DNA of 64,000 nucleotides from Chryseobacterium sp. JJR-5R (GTDB taxonomy: Bacteria > Bacteroidota > Bacteroidia > Flavobacteriales > Weeksellaceae). The stretch is taken from positions 3,534,001-3,598,000 of the forward strand of contig NZ_CP139137.1 in NCBI RefSeq assembly GCF_034047335.1, given 5' to 3'. Of this stretch, positions 35,195 to 44,106 are shown in pieces (the first letter of the stretch is position 1; every line of letters starts with the position of its first letter). The notes under the pieces were generated by a model. The model was not told the origin of the DNA, made no database searches, and worked only from the letters and a program-made list of their open reading frames with translations. The position numbers and the translations under genes were made by a program.

Positions 35195-36514
35195 ATGACA
35201 ATGAAACTGAAATCATTTGATAAAATATATCATATCCATAAAAAATCCAGTGTAAAAAAATGGTTTCTGATCTTTTTGGCAGGAGGGCTCATTACTCTGT
35301 TTCTACCGTGGACACAGAACATCAAGGTAAGAGGAAACGTTACGTCCTTGTATCAGGAACAGCGCCCGCAACAGCTGAACTCCCCTATCCCGGGACGGAT
35401 CATCAAATGGAATGTGAAAACAGGAGATTATGTAAAGAAAGGAGATACGCTCCTCCAGCTTTCGGAAATCAAAGATGATTACTTAGATCCGCTTTTGGTA
35501 CAGCGAACCGAGGAACAGGTGGAAGCCAAGAGAGGCGTACGGGATTATTATGAAGCGAAGGTGGGAACAACAAGGAGCCAACTGCAGGCACTGAATGCAT
35601 CAAGGGATCTTAAACTGAGCCAGCTGAAAATAAAAATCAGCCAGCTCAATAACAAGCTTTCCGGTGAAGAAGCCGAACTGGCAGCTGCAAAAAATGAGCT
35701 CAGCCTTTCCGAAGACCAGTTTGCAAGACAGAAAAAAATGTACGACGAAGGGCTCGTTTCGCTTACCCAGTTCCAGCAGCGAAGCATTTCTTACCAGAAT
35801 GCTGTGGCTAAAAAAACCGCTTACGAAAATAAAGTGGCCCAGACCCGCCAGGAAATCATGAACACTGGCATCGAACAAAGCTCCGTCATTCAGGATTATA
35901 CCGAGAAACTGAGCAAAACCGAGGGAGAAAGATTCCAGAGTATGGGACAGATCGAAGGAAGCGAAGGAGATATTGCCAAGCTGGAGAACCAGATGGCGAA
36001 CTACAAAGCAAGACAGGGCCTGTATTTTATCCTGGCTTCACAGGACGGACAGGTCGTTCAGCTCAATAAGGCAGGAATCGGGGAAGTCCTGAAAGAGGGC
36101 GAAAATATTGGAACCATTGTTCCGACTACGGTGGATTATGCCGTGGAAATGTACATCAAGCCGGTAGACCTCCCGCTGATAAAAGAAGGGCAGCGCATGA
36201 TGTGTATTTTCGACGGGTTTCCGGCAATTGTATTTTCCGGATGGCCCAATTCCAGCTATGGGACATTTGCCGGCAAAGTGGTGGCCGTGGAAAGCAACAT
36301 CAGCATGAACGGACTGTTTAAGGCCCTGATCATAGAAGATAAAAATGAAAAAAAGTGGCCGCCAAAAATTAAAATGGGAACCGGTGTACAGGGAATCGCC
36401 ATCCTGAACGATGTACCGATCTGGTATGAACTGTGGAGGAACATCAACGGGTTCCCGCCGGATTACTATGAGGTAAAAAATGAAAAAGCAGGCAAAGATG
36501 AAAAAGCAAAATAA
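35195..36514 (+). CDS. HlyD-family membrane fusion (periplasmic adaptor) protein
   Basis: This 439-residue protein has one N-terminal transmembrane helix (about 24-41, FLIFLAGGLITLFLPW). A biotinyl-lipoyl half-motif follows (SPIPGRIIKWNVKTGDYVKKGDTLLQLSE, described at about 67-95). A long coiled-coil hairpin spans ~105-280, rich in Gln, Lys, Glu and Leu. The second lipoyl half (SQDGQVVQLNKAGIGEVLKEG) and a beta-barrel domain come next. It bridges the ABC pump and the TolC-like channel. It starts 12 bp after the pump gene and its 3' end overlaps the TolC gene, which indicates one operon. Confidence 0.93.
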   Translation: MTMKLKSFDKIYHIHKKSSVKKWFLIFLAGGLITLFLPWTQNIKVRGNVTSLYQEQRPQQLNSPIPGRIIKWNVKTGDYVKKGDTLLQLSEIKDDYLDPLLVQRTEEQVEAKRGVRDYYEAKVGTTRSQLQALNASRDLKLSQLKIKISQLNNKLSGEEAELAAAKNELSLSEDQFARQKKMYDEGLVSLTQFQQRSISYQNAVAKKTAYENKVAQTRQEIMNTGIEQSSVIQDYTEKLSKTEGERFQSMGQIEGSEGDIAKLENQMANYKARQGLYFILASQDGQVVQLNKAGIGEVLKEGENIGTIVPTTVDYAVEMYIKPVDLPLIKEGQRMMCIFDGFPAIVFSGWPNSSYGTFAGKVVAVESNISMNGLFKALIIEDKNEKKWPPKIKMGTGVQGIAILNDVPIWYELWRNINGFPPDYYEVKNEKAGKDEKAK

Positions 36515-37901
36515 AATTATTTTTATGCTCGTCTTCTTTTTTTTTCAATACGGTTTTTCGCAGGATTCGCTTAGGATTTCGGCTCAGGAATTCATTTCGG
36601 TAGTCAGGAATTTCCATCCTTTAGCCTTGAAATACAGGCTTCAGAACAAAATTGCCGAATCGGAAATTACCCGGGCAAGAGGAAACTTCGATCCTGTACT
36701 GGCAGGAAAGCTAGGCGAAAAAAACATAGACGGGACAAAATATTATGAACAGAAAAATATTGAGTTGGGAATCCCCACATGGTATGGGATTGATCTTACG
36801 ACGAGCTACAATTACCTCGACGGTGAAAAACTGAACCCGAGTGATACCAGAGGCGGGCTCTACCAGTTTGGGATTACTGTTCCCCTCGCCAAAAACCTTT
36901 TATACGACAGGCGGAGGGCTGTGCTGGACCAGGCAAAGTTTGCCCTGAAAATGACGGAAGCGGAACAGGCTGTGCTGACCAACGACCTTCTTCTGGAGGC
37001 GGAAAATACCTATTGGGAATGGGTACAGAGCTTTGAAGTTTATCAGCTGCAGGCAAAAGCGGTGAAAATCAACAGAAACCGTCTGGACCTTACCCGTAAA
37101 ACCCTCGAATACGGCGAAAGACCTGCCATCGATACGGTAGAAGCCTTATCCCAGCTGCAGAGCTTTGAGCTCCAGCAGCAGGAAGCATACCTGACTTTTG
37201 TAAAGAATACCCAGCAGCTGCAGATGTATTTATGGAACGACAATCAGGAATTTTACGAAATTTCCCGGCTTATTTTCCCTGCTGACCGGCTGACCGACCA
37301 TCCGGCATATTCCGAATTCGAATTCCTGATCCGGGATGTTGAAAACAGGAGGACCGATAACCATTTTTCCATCCTGTATTACAACCAGAAAAACAATATC
37401 CTGGAAAGCGAGCGCCGCCTGAAATGGCAGAGCTTCCTGCCGAAACTGGATTTTACCTATAATTTCTTCAACAAGGAAAATTACCGGGCAGACTACCTCC
37501 CGCTGTTCGACAATAATTTCCAGTATGGCTTAAAGCTTGAAATCCCGCTGTTCCAACGGGAAGCCCGTGCGGGCTATGAAATTGCCAAGATCAAAATCAG
37601 CCAGAACCGGCTGGATACCCGGCTGAAGATCCGCGAGATCGATACCAAGATCGAAACCTATAAGAATGAAATCCTGAACTATTATACCCAGATCAATTTT
37701 TCAGAAAACAACCTTTTGAATTACCGGAAGCTCCTTAATGCAGAAGAAACGCGGTATAATAATGGAGAAAGTTCCCTTTTCCTGATCAATACCCGGGAAA
37801 ATAAAGTGATTGATGCACAGGAAAAACTGATTTCCACCAGGGCAAAATTCCTTAAGAGCTTCAATAAGCTGAAATGGATGAAAGAAAATTTCTCTTTTTA
37901 A
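36498..37901 (+). CDS. TolC-like outer-membrane efflux protein
   Basis: This protein has ~467 residues from the ATG at 36498. An in-frame ATG six codons earlier (36480) is also possible; either start overlaps the HlyD gene (17 or 35 bp). The signal peptide is basic then hydrophobic (IIFMLVFFFFQYGFSQ). The body shows the duplicated TolC pattern of long amphipathic helices with short strands: AEQAVLTNDLLLEAENTYWEW and the DTVEALSQLQSFELQQQEAYL region in the first repeat, and LKIREIDTKIETYKNEILNY and YNNGESSLFLINTRE in the second. It forms the outer-membrane exit of the tripartite exporter. Confidence 0.9.
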   Translation: MKKQNKIIFMLVFFFFQYGFSQDSLRISAQEFISVVRNFHPLALKYRLQNKIAESEITRARGNFDPVLAGKLGEKNIDGTKYYEQKNIELGIPTWYGIDLTTSYNYLDGEKLNPSDTRGGLYQFGITVPLAKNLLYDRRRAVLDQAKFALKMTEAEQAVLTNDLLLEAENTYWEWVQSFEVYQLQAKAVKINRNRLDLTRKTLEYGERPAIDTVEALSQLQSFELQQQEAYLTFVKNTQQLQMYLWNDNQEFYEISRLIFPADRLTDHPAYSEFEFLIRDVENRRTDNHFSILYYNQKNNILESERRLKWQSFLPKLDFTYNFFNKENYRADYLPLFDNNFQYGLKLEIPLFQREARAGYEIAKIKISQNRLDTRLKIREIDTKIETYKNEILNYYTQINFSENNLLNYRKLLNAEETRYNNGESSLFLINTRENKVIDAQEKLISTRAKFLKSFNKLKWMKENFSF

Positions 37902-38021
37902 AAACGGTTAAGATACTGTAGTATCTGAAATACCCAGACCAAACCCTTGTTGGTTTTTCTTGGTTTTCCATAACAAGTCTGTTTTGTGTAAACTTATTTT
38001 AGGACAGGACAAGCTTAATAA

Positions 38022-38057
38022 AAAAGTTCAGGAAGATATCCTGAACTTTTATTTTAT
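38022..38057 (+). terminator. Terminator of the ABC-HlyD-TolC operon
   Basis: A 12-bp perfect stem AAAAGTTCAGGA / TCCTGAACTTTT with a 5-nt loop, then T-rich sequence. It lies about 120 bases after the TolC stop. A weaker AAACC/GGTTT hairpin lies nearer, around 37938-37957. Confidence 0.85.
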
Positions 38058-38175
38058 TTAAACCTGTTCTTCTTCAGCAAATATTCTGATTGAGAGCCTG
38101 TAAAAGTAATCTCTGGAGCCGCCTTAATGGTTCAGTTTTCCGGAATTGAAATCCAGCAGACTGAATAATTGAGGA

Positions 38176-38562
38176 CTAAATCCTGTTTTTGGCAAAATAG
38201 AAAATCAGCATTCCCCAGCTCAGGATCATAAACAGACCTCCAAGCGGAGTAAGTGGGCCTAAAAATTTCAGGTTCATTCCAAAATAATCCTGCAGGCTCA
38301 ATCCGTAAATGCTGAACGAGAACAGCATGGTTCCGACAATCATCAAAATAGAAATCCATTTTTGCGACGAGGTATCAAATTTTAAAATATACCCGACGAT
38401 CAGCAAAAAGAAAGCGGCATACATCTGATATCTTACGCCTGTTTCAAAGCTTTCCAGCCTCTCCACAGACAGAATTTTCTTTAAAGCATGCGCGCCGAAC
38501 GCACCCAAAATAACGGACAGCATTCCGTATACGGCACCAAAAATTAGCGTAATTGTTTTCAT
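38176..38562 (-). CDS. DUF423 (YgdD-like) membrane protein
   Basis: This 128-residue protein has four transmembrane helices. The family hallmark at the N-terminus is ILGAFGAHALKKIL, followed by FETGVRYQMYAAFFLL. DUF423 proteins are widespread inner-membrane proteins of unknown role. The gene stands alone, convergent with the secretion operon. Confidence 0.93.
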   Translation of the reverse strand: MKTITLIFGAVYGMLSVILGAFGAHALKKILSVERLESFETGVRYQMYAAFFLLIVGYILKFDTSSQKWISILMIVGTMLFSFSIYGLSLQDYFGMNLKFLGPLTPLGGLFMILSWGMLIFYFAKNRI

Positions 38563-38582
38563 TGTATTTAATTATAATTTTC

Positions 38583-38898
38583 AAATTACGAATTACGCAG
38601 CTGTAATAAAGGCTCAAATTATGATTGATATAACCAGCACTTTCCTTTCGTAATTTATTTTAATATTCCTAATTTTATTTTAAGTGTTTTCTGAATAAGA
38701 CCGATGATTCCTGGCAGTGACACCAGCGCAGTTCAACAAACAATCTGTTTTGATTTTTCTAAACAAGAAAAGGCTTTAAGCATTTTATCCGGTAAATTGT
38801 TTCACGCATCTCTCTATATGAAACGGTTATTTTCATGATCAGAATGCTTTGACTGAAAAACATGATCCTTTTCATTTTTAAAGCGTAATTCGTAATTT
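38583..38898. repeat. Intergenic 354-bp stretch bounded by a 16-bp perfect inverted repeat
   Basis: AAATTACGAATTACGC at 38583-38598 is exactly complementary to 38883-38898. The 284 bases between have no open frame of note. The arms are AT-rich and simple, so chance or a slipped repeat is possible; a small non-autonomous element is another option. It lies between the DUF423 start and the HMG-CoA reductase stop. Confidence 0.6.
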
Positions 38899-38916
38899 CT
38901 GATTGATTATTAATTA

Positions 38917-40248
38917 TTAATTACTTCCTCTCAAACGGTTAAACTCACTGATCACCTCGTGATGCGTTACCGTTTTATCTTTAAAGTATGTTACAAAATG
39001 CTGTTTCTCTTCTTCGGTGGCACCCATCTGGTTTAAAATATTCAGCAGGTGCATTTTCATGTGCCCTTTCTGGATTCCGGTAGTCACCAGGGAACGCAGG
39101 GCCCCGAAATTCTGGGCAAGGCCGGAAACCGCAAGGATACTCATAAGTTCCTGGGCAGAAGGCTTTCCGAGAAGTGCCAGAGAGAATTTTACCAAAGGAT
39201 GCAGGTTCGTCAGCCCGCCCACTACCCCTACGGAAATAGGAAGGTCAATCCAGAACCTGAAAATACCGTTATCCGTAGTACAGTGCGACAAAGAGCTATA
39301 TTTCCCGTCTCTCGCGGCATACGCATGGGCACAGGCTTCAGTTGCCCTGAAATCATTTCCTGTAGCGATAACCACAGCATCCACCCCGTTCATAATTCCC
39401 TTATTATGAGTAGTTGCGCGGAATGGCTCAATCTCGGCGATGTCTACCGCCTGTTTGAACTTCCATGCAAATTCTTCATTGGAAATCCCGCTGTCATCTT
39501 TTAAATCTTCAATCTTACAGGAAACCTCAGCCCTTACGATGCAATCGGGCGTAAAGTTGGAAAGGATATTCATGACAATCTGCAAAGAGTTCTTTTCTTC
39601 CTGCGTAAAATCTCCGGTAACGGCCACTTCCTGTTTCAGGGTTTTTCCAAACTGCTCCAGACAGGAATTAATAAAGTTTGCGCCCATGGAATCTACCGTG
39701 TCAAAACTGGCTTTAAGCTGGTAATAGTTCGGCATCTCGGAAGTTTTATCCACCAATTTAATATCTAAAATCCCTCCGCCGCGGTTTCTCATGTTGGTGG
39801 TGATGGCTTCCGTAGCTTCCAGTAATTTTTTCTTCAGTTTAAAATTGAAAAAGTGGAGCAGCTTATGGGCTTCGACATTAAAAATAAAATGGGTATGCCC
39901 CAGTTTTTCATTGTTGATGATGGTGGTCTTAAAACCTCCTTTATCGATCCAGAATTTCGCAGCTTTTGAAGCAGCAGCCACCACGGAGCTCTCTTCCACG
40001 GCCATAGGAAGGGCAAATAACTTCCCGTCAATCAGAAAATTAGGGGCAATCCCGTAAGGCATATAGAAGTTGGAAATGGTGTTTTCTGAAAATTCATCAT
40101 GGAGTTTCTGAAGTTCAGGGTTTCCGTTCCTGTACTGGTTTAAAATGTGCTGATATTCGGTATTTCCTTCAAGGTATTCGGCAACAAGCCAGTTGATTTT
40201 CCCCTGTTTATCGAGCTTGGAAAAACCTTCAATCGGTTGGTGATTCAT
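38917..40248 (-). CDS. Class II hydroxymethylglutaryl-CoA reductase
   Basis: This 443-residue soluble enzyme interconverts HMG-CoA and mevalonate. It is the committed step of the mevalonate isoprenoid route that Flavobacteriia use. The class II start region (ENTISNFYMPYGIAPNFLI), the catalytic Glu in AVEESSVVAAA, DSMGANFINSCLE, the Lys/Asp region in NKGIMNGVDAVVIATGNDFRA and the late His in KGHMKMH are all present. There is no membrane domain, unlike class I enzymes. The downstream use (biosynthesis rather than mevalonate degradation) is inferred from the lineage. No other mevalonate gene is in the window. Confidence 0.92.
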   Translation of the reverse strand: MNHQPIEGFSKLDKQGKINWLVAEYLEGNTEYQHILNQYRNGNPELQKLHDEFSENTISNFYMPYGIAPNFLIDGKLFALPMAVEESSVVAAASKAAKFWIDKGGFKTTIINNEKLGHTHFIFNVEAHKLLHFFNFKLKKKLLEATEAITTNMRNRGGGILDIKLVDKTSEMPNYYQLKASFDTVDSMGANFINSCLEQFGKTLKQEVAVTGDFTQEEKNSLQIVMNILSNFTPDCIVRAEVSCKIEDLKDDSGISNEEFAWKFKQAVDIAEIEPFRATTHNKGIMNGVDAVVIATGNDFRATEACAHAYAARDGKYSSLSHCTTDNGIFRFWIDLPISVGVVGGLTNLHPLVKFSLALLGKPSAQELMSILAVSGLAQNFGALRSLVTTGIQKGHMKMHLLNILNQMGATEEEKQHFVTYFKDKTVTHHEVISEFNRLRGSN

Positions 40249-40322
40249 AGTATAACTTTAATGAATCGTAAATATAGTGATTTTATGACTTTCAGTTGTT
40301 GATAACTTCAATCAAAAAAGAT

Positions 40323-40353
40323 TGATTTTTATCAATTTTGGGCTTACATTTGA
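40323..40353 (+). promoter_or_regulatory. Promoter of the putative DNA-repair operon
   Basis: TACATTTG (40346-40353) matches TAnnTTTG. A TTG at 40323-40325 lies 20 bases upstream. The ATG at 40396 is 42 bases downstream. Confidence 0.55.
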
Positions 40354-40395
40354 ATAGTTTCTAAGATCTAAAATTAACATTTTCAATTCCATCAT

Positions 40396-41655
40396 ATGAA
40401 TTTTGACCGCCTCAAAGAAAAACTCGAAATCCTTGCTGATGCAGCGAAATATGATGTTTCCTGCTCATCCAGCGGAGGCACGAGAAAAAGTAAAAAAGGC
40501 GCATTGGGAGACAGTTCTGCAAGCGGAATCTGTCATACCTACACGGAAGACGGGCGGTGTGTCTCGCTTCTCAAAATCCTGTTGACCAACCACTGTATTT
40601 ATGACTGTGCCTATTGTGTTTCAAGAAGTTCGAATGATATCAAGAGAGCAGCGTTTACGGTGGAAGAGGTAGTTGATGTAACCATTAATTTTTACCGCAG
40701 AAATTATATCGAAGGCCTGTTTTTAAGCTCAGGGATTTTTAAAAATGCCGATACCACGATGGAACGCCTGGTAAGAGTGGCAAAAAAACTACGGCTGGAA
40801 GAAAACTTCAACGGATATATCCATTTAAAATCAATTCCGGGTGCCAGCGATGAACTGATGCAGGAAGCAGCGCTGTATGCAGACAGGCTGTCAATCAACA
40901 TTGAAATCCCTACGGAAAGCGGACTGAAACTTCTGGCTCCTGAAAAAAACCGACAGGACATGCTCAATCCCATGAAATATATCCAGAACGGGATTGCCCA
41001 ATACAAGGATGAAAAGAAAATTTTCAGGAAAGTCCCGAAATTTGCTCCGGCAGGACAGTCTACCCAGATGATCGTAGGTGCCACCAATGAAAATGATTTA
41101 CAGATAATAAAAGTTGCTGATCATTTCTATAAAAATTTCAATTTAAAAAGAGTTTATTATTCCGGTTATGTTCCTGTTCTGGAAGATAAGAGGCTGCCTT
41201 CATTAACAACTGAAGTCCCGATGCTCCGTGAAAACAGGCTATACCAGTCAGACTGGCTGATGAGGTTTTACGGTTTTAAAGCAGAAGAAATCCTTGATCC
41301 GAATATGCCGTTCCTTGACCTGGAAGTGGATCCTAAAATGAGCTGGGCTTTAAGGCACCTTGACCAGTTCCCTGTTAATCTGCAGACGGCAGACTACCAG
41401 ATGATTTTAAGAATTCCGGGTATTGGTGTGAAAACAGCCAAAAAGATTGTCGGCGCAAGACGTTTCCAGGTACTCACCATGGATCATCTGACAAAATTAG
41501 GAGCTGCAGTAAACCGGGCCAAATATTTTATTGACTTTAATGCAGGCAACGCTTACCTGAGGTATTTAACGGATAAAAATTTCAGAAAACTGATCATCGG
41601 GGGAAGCTCTTCCAAATTCCATAACCAGTTTTCCCAGCAGCTCACCTTATTTTAA
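40396..41655 (+). CDS. Radical SAM protein with C-terminal helix-hairpin-helix (putative DNA modification/repair, TIGR03916-like)
   Basis: This 419-residue protein binds a 4Fe-4S cluster through CIYDCAYC (C67, C71, C74) and so should generate the 5'-deoxyadenosyl radical. The C-terminal part has a helix-hairpin-helix (LRIPGIGVKTAKKIVGARR, from about residue 338), a DNA-binding element. In many bacteria this family sits next to a TIGR03915-type protein, which is encoded here two genes downstream (42172). It is distantly related to spore photoproduct lyase. DNA repair or modification is the accepted prediction; the substrate is not known. Confidence 0.88.
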   Translation: MNFDRLKEKLEILADAAKYDVSCSSSGGTRKSKKGALGDSSASGICHTYTEDGRCVSLLKILLTNHCIYDCAYCVSRSSNDIKRAAFTVEEVVDVTINFYRRNYIEGLFLSSGIFKNADTTMERLVRVAKKLRLEENFNGYIHLKSIPGASDELMQEAALYADRLSINIEIPTESGLKLLAPEKNRQDMLNPMKYIQNGIAQYKDEKKIFRKVPKFAPAGQSTQMIVGATNENDLQIIKVADHFYKNFNLKRVYYSGYVPVLEDKRLPSLTTEVPMLRENRLYQSDWLMRFYGFKAEEILDPNMPFLDLEVDPKMSWALRHLDQFPVNLQTADYQMILRIPGIGVKTAKKIVGARRFQVLTMDHLTKLGAAVNRAKYFIDFNAGNAYLRYLTDKNFRKLIIGGSSSKFHNQFSQQLTLF

Positions 41656-41662
41656 TTTAATC

Positions 41663-42091
41663 GTGAAAACAAAAAAAGCGTTTAGATACAGTGAACAAAA
41701 AATAAGGGATACTGATAAAGCTCTTTTGAAATTTTCCCAAAAATTTATGTCGAATTCAAAATGGATCAGATTAATTGAAGCTATCATTGAGAATTCCCAG
41801 GAATTTAAGAAAATTCTGTTTAAGAAAATTCAAAATGAAAAAATTGGAGTACTGTATCTTGATGAAAATAGTATTTTTGAATTTGATTATTGGAAGACTG
41901 CTTTTGAAGGAAACAATTCTGTTAATGACTGGCTCGAATACAGAGAAATTGAATACCTTATTTTTCAGAAGACTGCCGATTCCAGGACAAATCAGGATGT
42001 GGAAAAAATTTCAGCCGTTATAAAAAGTGCTGGTGAATTTTATTTGGAATCAGATGAGCATGAATTAAAGCTTATTTGTTATAAAGAATGA
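41663..42091 (+). CDS. Unknown 142-residue protein inserted in the DNA-repair operon
   Basis: It starts with GTG 7 bases after the radical SAM stop; no nearby ATG keeps the full frame. The protein is Lys-, Glu- and Phe-rich, probably soluble, and contains no Cys cluster or motif I know (IGVLYLDENSIFEFDYWK, then NDWLEYREIEYLIFQK). Its base composition is visibly AT-richer than both flanking genes, which suggests later arrival. Its place between two genes that are usually adjacent makes a role with them possible but unproven. Confidence 0.65.
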   Translation: MKTKKAFRYSEQKIRDTDKALLKFSQKFMSNSKWIRLIEAIIENSQEFKKILFKKIQNEKIGVLYLDENSIFEFDYWKTAFEGNNSVNDWLEYREIEYLIFQKTADSRTNQDVEKISAVIKSAGEFYLESDEHELKLICYKE

Positions 42092-42171
42092 TTTCAATAA
42101 CAGATTTATCATTCCTGAATAAGAAGAGTAATTAACTAATTTTCAAATCATATCACTTTCAAATTAAACTC

Positions 42172-42930
42172 ATGACCACCCTACTCTATGACGGAAGCTT
42201 CGACGGACTTTTCACTGCGGTATTCGAAGTTTTTGAATACCGTTATAAAGAGGCGGAAATTATCAGCAGGGAACGCTTCCACCAGGAAAATATTTTTGCA
42301 GAAATACATGATGTGATTACGCAGAATGATAAATCCGAACGCGTATTGAATAAACTGGAACAGAACATCGGCAAATCCGGGATTCATGAACTGCTGAAAG
42401 TGTATTTATCGGAAGAACCGGATTCAGAGCAGCTTATTTTATCGACAGTACAGCAATCAGTCAAACATCCGGATAAAAATATCCTACAGAATTATGCCGA
42501 CAGTGATATTTTAAAAATTTCCAAGATCTGCAAATCCGTAAACCGGGAACGGCACCGGATGACCGCTTTTGTAAGGTTTGAAAAAATGCAGGATGAAGTT
42601 TTCTTTGCAAAGATCGATCCCGATTTCAATGTACTCCCTCTGATCCGGAAGCATTTCAAAGACCGTTACCAGGACCAGAAATGGATGATTTATGACCTTA
42701 AAAGAAACTATGGAATTCTTTATGACCTGGAAACCTGCGATTTCTTTTATCCGGACGAAAAATTAGACTTAAACAAGTATCAGCAAAAGTTCCATGATGA
42801 AGAAACGCAATATCAGACGCTCTGGCAGCGCTATTTTACGAAAACCAATATTGTGGAAAGGAAAAACCTGAAACTGCATATCCAGCATGTGCCGAGAAGG
42901 TACTGGAAGTATCTGACAGAGAAATGGTAG
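42172..42930 (+). CDS. TIGR03915-like putative DNA metabolism protein
   Basis: This 252-residue protein begins TTLLYDGSFDGLFTAVFEVF, the typical opening of the family that pairs with the radical SAM/HhH protein. It also has RHRMTAFVRFEKMQDEVFFA, then MIYDLKRNYGILYDL, and ends HVPRRYWKYLTEKW-like, as expected. The group is related to the uracil-DNA-glycosylase-linked DUF4130 proteins; its activity is not established. It forms an operon with 40396 and 41663 (80 bp after the latter). Confidence 0.88.
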   Translation: MTTLLYDGSFDGLFTAVFEVFEYRYKEAEIISRERFHQENIFAEIHDVITQNDKSERVLNKLEQNIGKSGIHELLKVYLSEEPDSEQLILSTVQQSVKHPDKNILQNYADSDILKISKICKSVNRERHRMTAFVRFEKMQDEVFFAKIDPDFNVLPLIRKHFKDRYQDQKWMIYDLKRNYGILYDLETCDFFYPDEKLDLNKYQQKFHDEETQYQTLWQRYFTKTNIVERKNLKLHIQHVPRRYWKYLTEKW

Positions 42931-43147
42931 CGGTTAATTTTATCTGTAATAAAGTGAAATTTTACGGTCTGGGAAACTTTTGGTGAAAATTAAAGCTAAT
43001 TCCCAAAACTTGTGCGAATTTGCCGTTTGTTGTTCGGTATTAAATGGGTCTCGTGCTTTGGGCTGTAGGAATTTTTAATACGTTAAATTTCATTTTTTTT
43101 AACGTCCCATTGGAAACTTTTATATCTTTCAATAAGATTAAAGCCAC

Positions 43148-44023
43148 ATGAAAAGAATTATTTGGGTAGTGATTTTTATTGCTGTCGTAAGCTGCAACGG
43201 TGACAAAATCCCATCAAAATCCCATATTGAAAATAAAAGTTCCGAGACTTCCGGTCCACAGGATATAATTCAGATTAACAAAGATAAAAATACCATCCGG
43301 GAAAGATTTTCTCCTCCTGAAGGCTATAAATGGGTGGAAGAAAAGCCAGGTTCTTTCGGCTATTTTATTGAGAACTTTAAGCTGAAACCGTATGGGAGCC
43401 GGATTTTAAAATATGACGGAACTCCGATTACTGTCCAGCATCTCCATGAAGCTGTTTTCGATATTGATACCGGAACGAAGGACCTGCAGCAGTGTGCCGA
43501 TGCCGTGATCCGCCTGAGAGCAGAATATTTGTGGGCAGCCGGGGAATCTGATAAGGTCATCTTTCATTTTACCAGCGGTGACCCGGTTTCATGGAATGAT
43601 TATAAAAGCGGGAAAAGGGCTTTTGTAAATGGCAACTCTGTTAGTTTCAGGAAAACATCCGGATTTGATGATTCATATGAAAATTTCAGGAATTATCTGG
43701 ATCTGATTTTTAATTATGCAGGAACCATTTCATTGAACAAAGAAACAAAACCGGTTATTAAAAACACTGACCTTAAAACGGGAGACCTCCTGATTACACC
43801 GGGAAGTCCGGGACATGTGGTCTTTATTTCAGGCGTATGCCGCAATCAAAAAGGGGAAAGGCTCTTTTTACTGAGTGAAGGCTTTACCCCTGCACAATCC
43901 GTGCATGTTGTTTCCAATCCTTTCAACCGGGGAATTTCACCGTGGTATAATCTGGATGTTGACCGTCCGGAGACCAAAACGGCAAGATACATTTTCAAAC
44001 CTGCCAATTTTAGGCAGTTTTAA
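43148..44023 (+). CDS. DUF4846 lipoprotein
   Basis: This 291-residue protein has a short signal ending FIAVVSCNG, with Cys16 as the lipidation site. The mature part carries the DUF4846 pattern: RFSPPEGYKWVEEKPGSFGYF, LKPYGSRILKYDG, FDIDTGTKDLQQCADAVIRLRAEYLW, and late GDLLITPGSPGHVVFI. The last piece, with Gly-His, recalls an NlpC/P60-like fold edge. It is likely attached to a membrane facing the periplasm. Function is unknown. It is monocistronic; the 217 bases upstream hold no gene. Confidence 0.87.
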   Translation: MKRIIWVVIFIAVVSCNGDKIPSKSHIENKSSETSGPQDIIQINKDKNTIRERFSPPEGYKWVEEKPGSFGYFIENFKLKPYGSRILKYDGTPITVQHLHEAVFDIDTGTKDLQQCADAVIRLRAEYLWAAGESDKVIFHFTSGDPVSWNDYKSGKRAFVNGNSVSFRKTSGFDDSYENFRNYLDLIFNYAGTISLNKETKPVIKNTDLKTGDLLITPGSPGHVVFISGVCRNQKGERLFLLSEGFTPAQSVHVVSNPFNRGISPWYNLDVDRPETKTARYIFKPANFRQF

Positions 44024-44078
44024 TGATTTGTATTTAAAACTCTTGTTAAGTTACTGCCTGTATCTGAACTTGTTTTTG

Positions 44079-44086
44079 TAAATTTG
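44079..44086 (+). promoter_or_regulatory. -7 element for pfkA-gap
   Basis: TAAATTTG, 20 bases upstream of the pfkA ATG at 44107. It overlaps an in-frame GTG at 44086, which argues for the ATG start. Confidence 0.5.
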
Positions 44087-44106
44087 TGTTTGAAATTTTT
44101 TACCAG

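Noticed and set aside
39017..39724. Several plus-strand frames of 90-150 codons opposite HMG-CoA reductase
   Set aside because: Mutually overlapping shadows of a strongly conserved enzyme.
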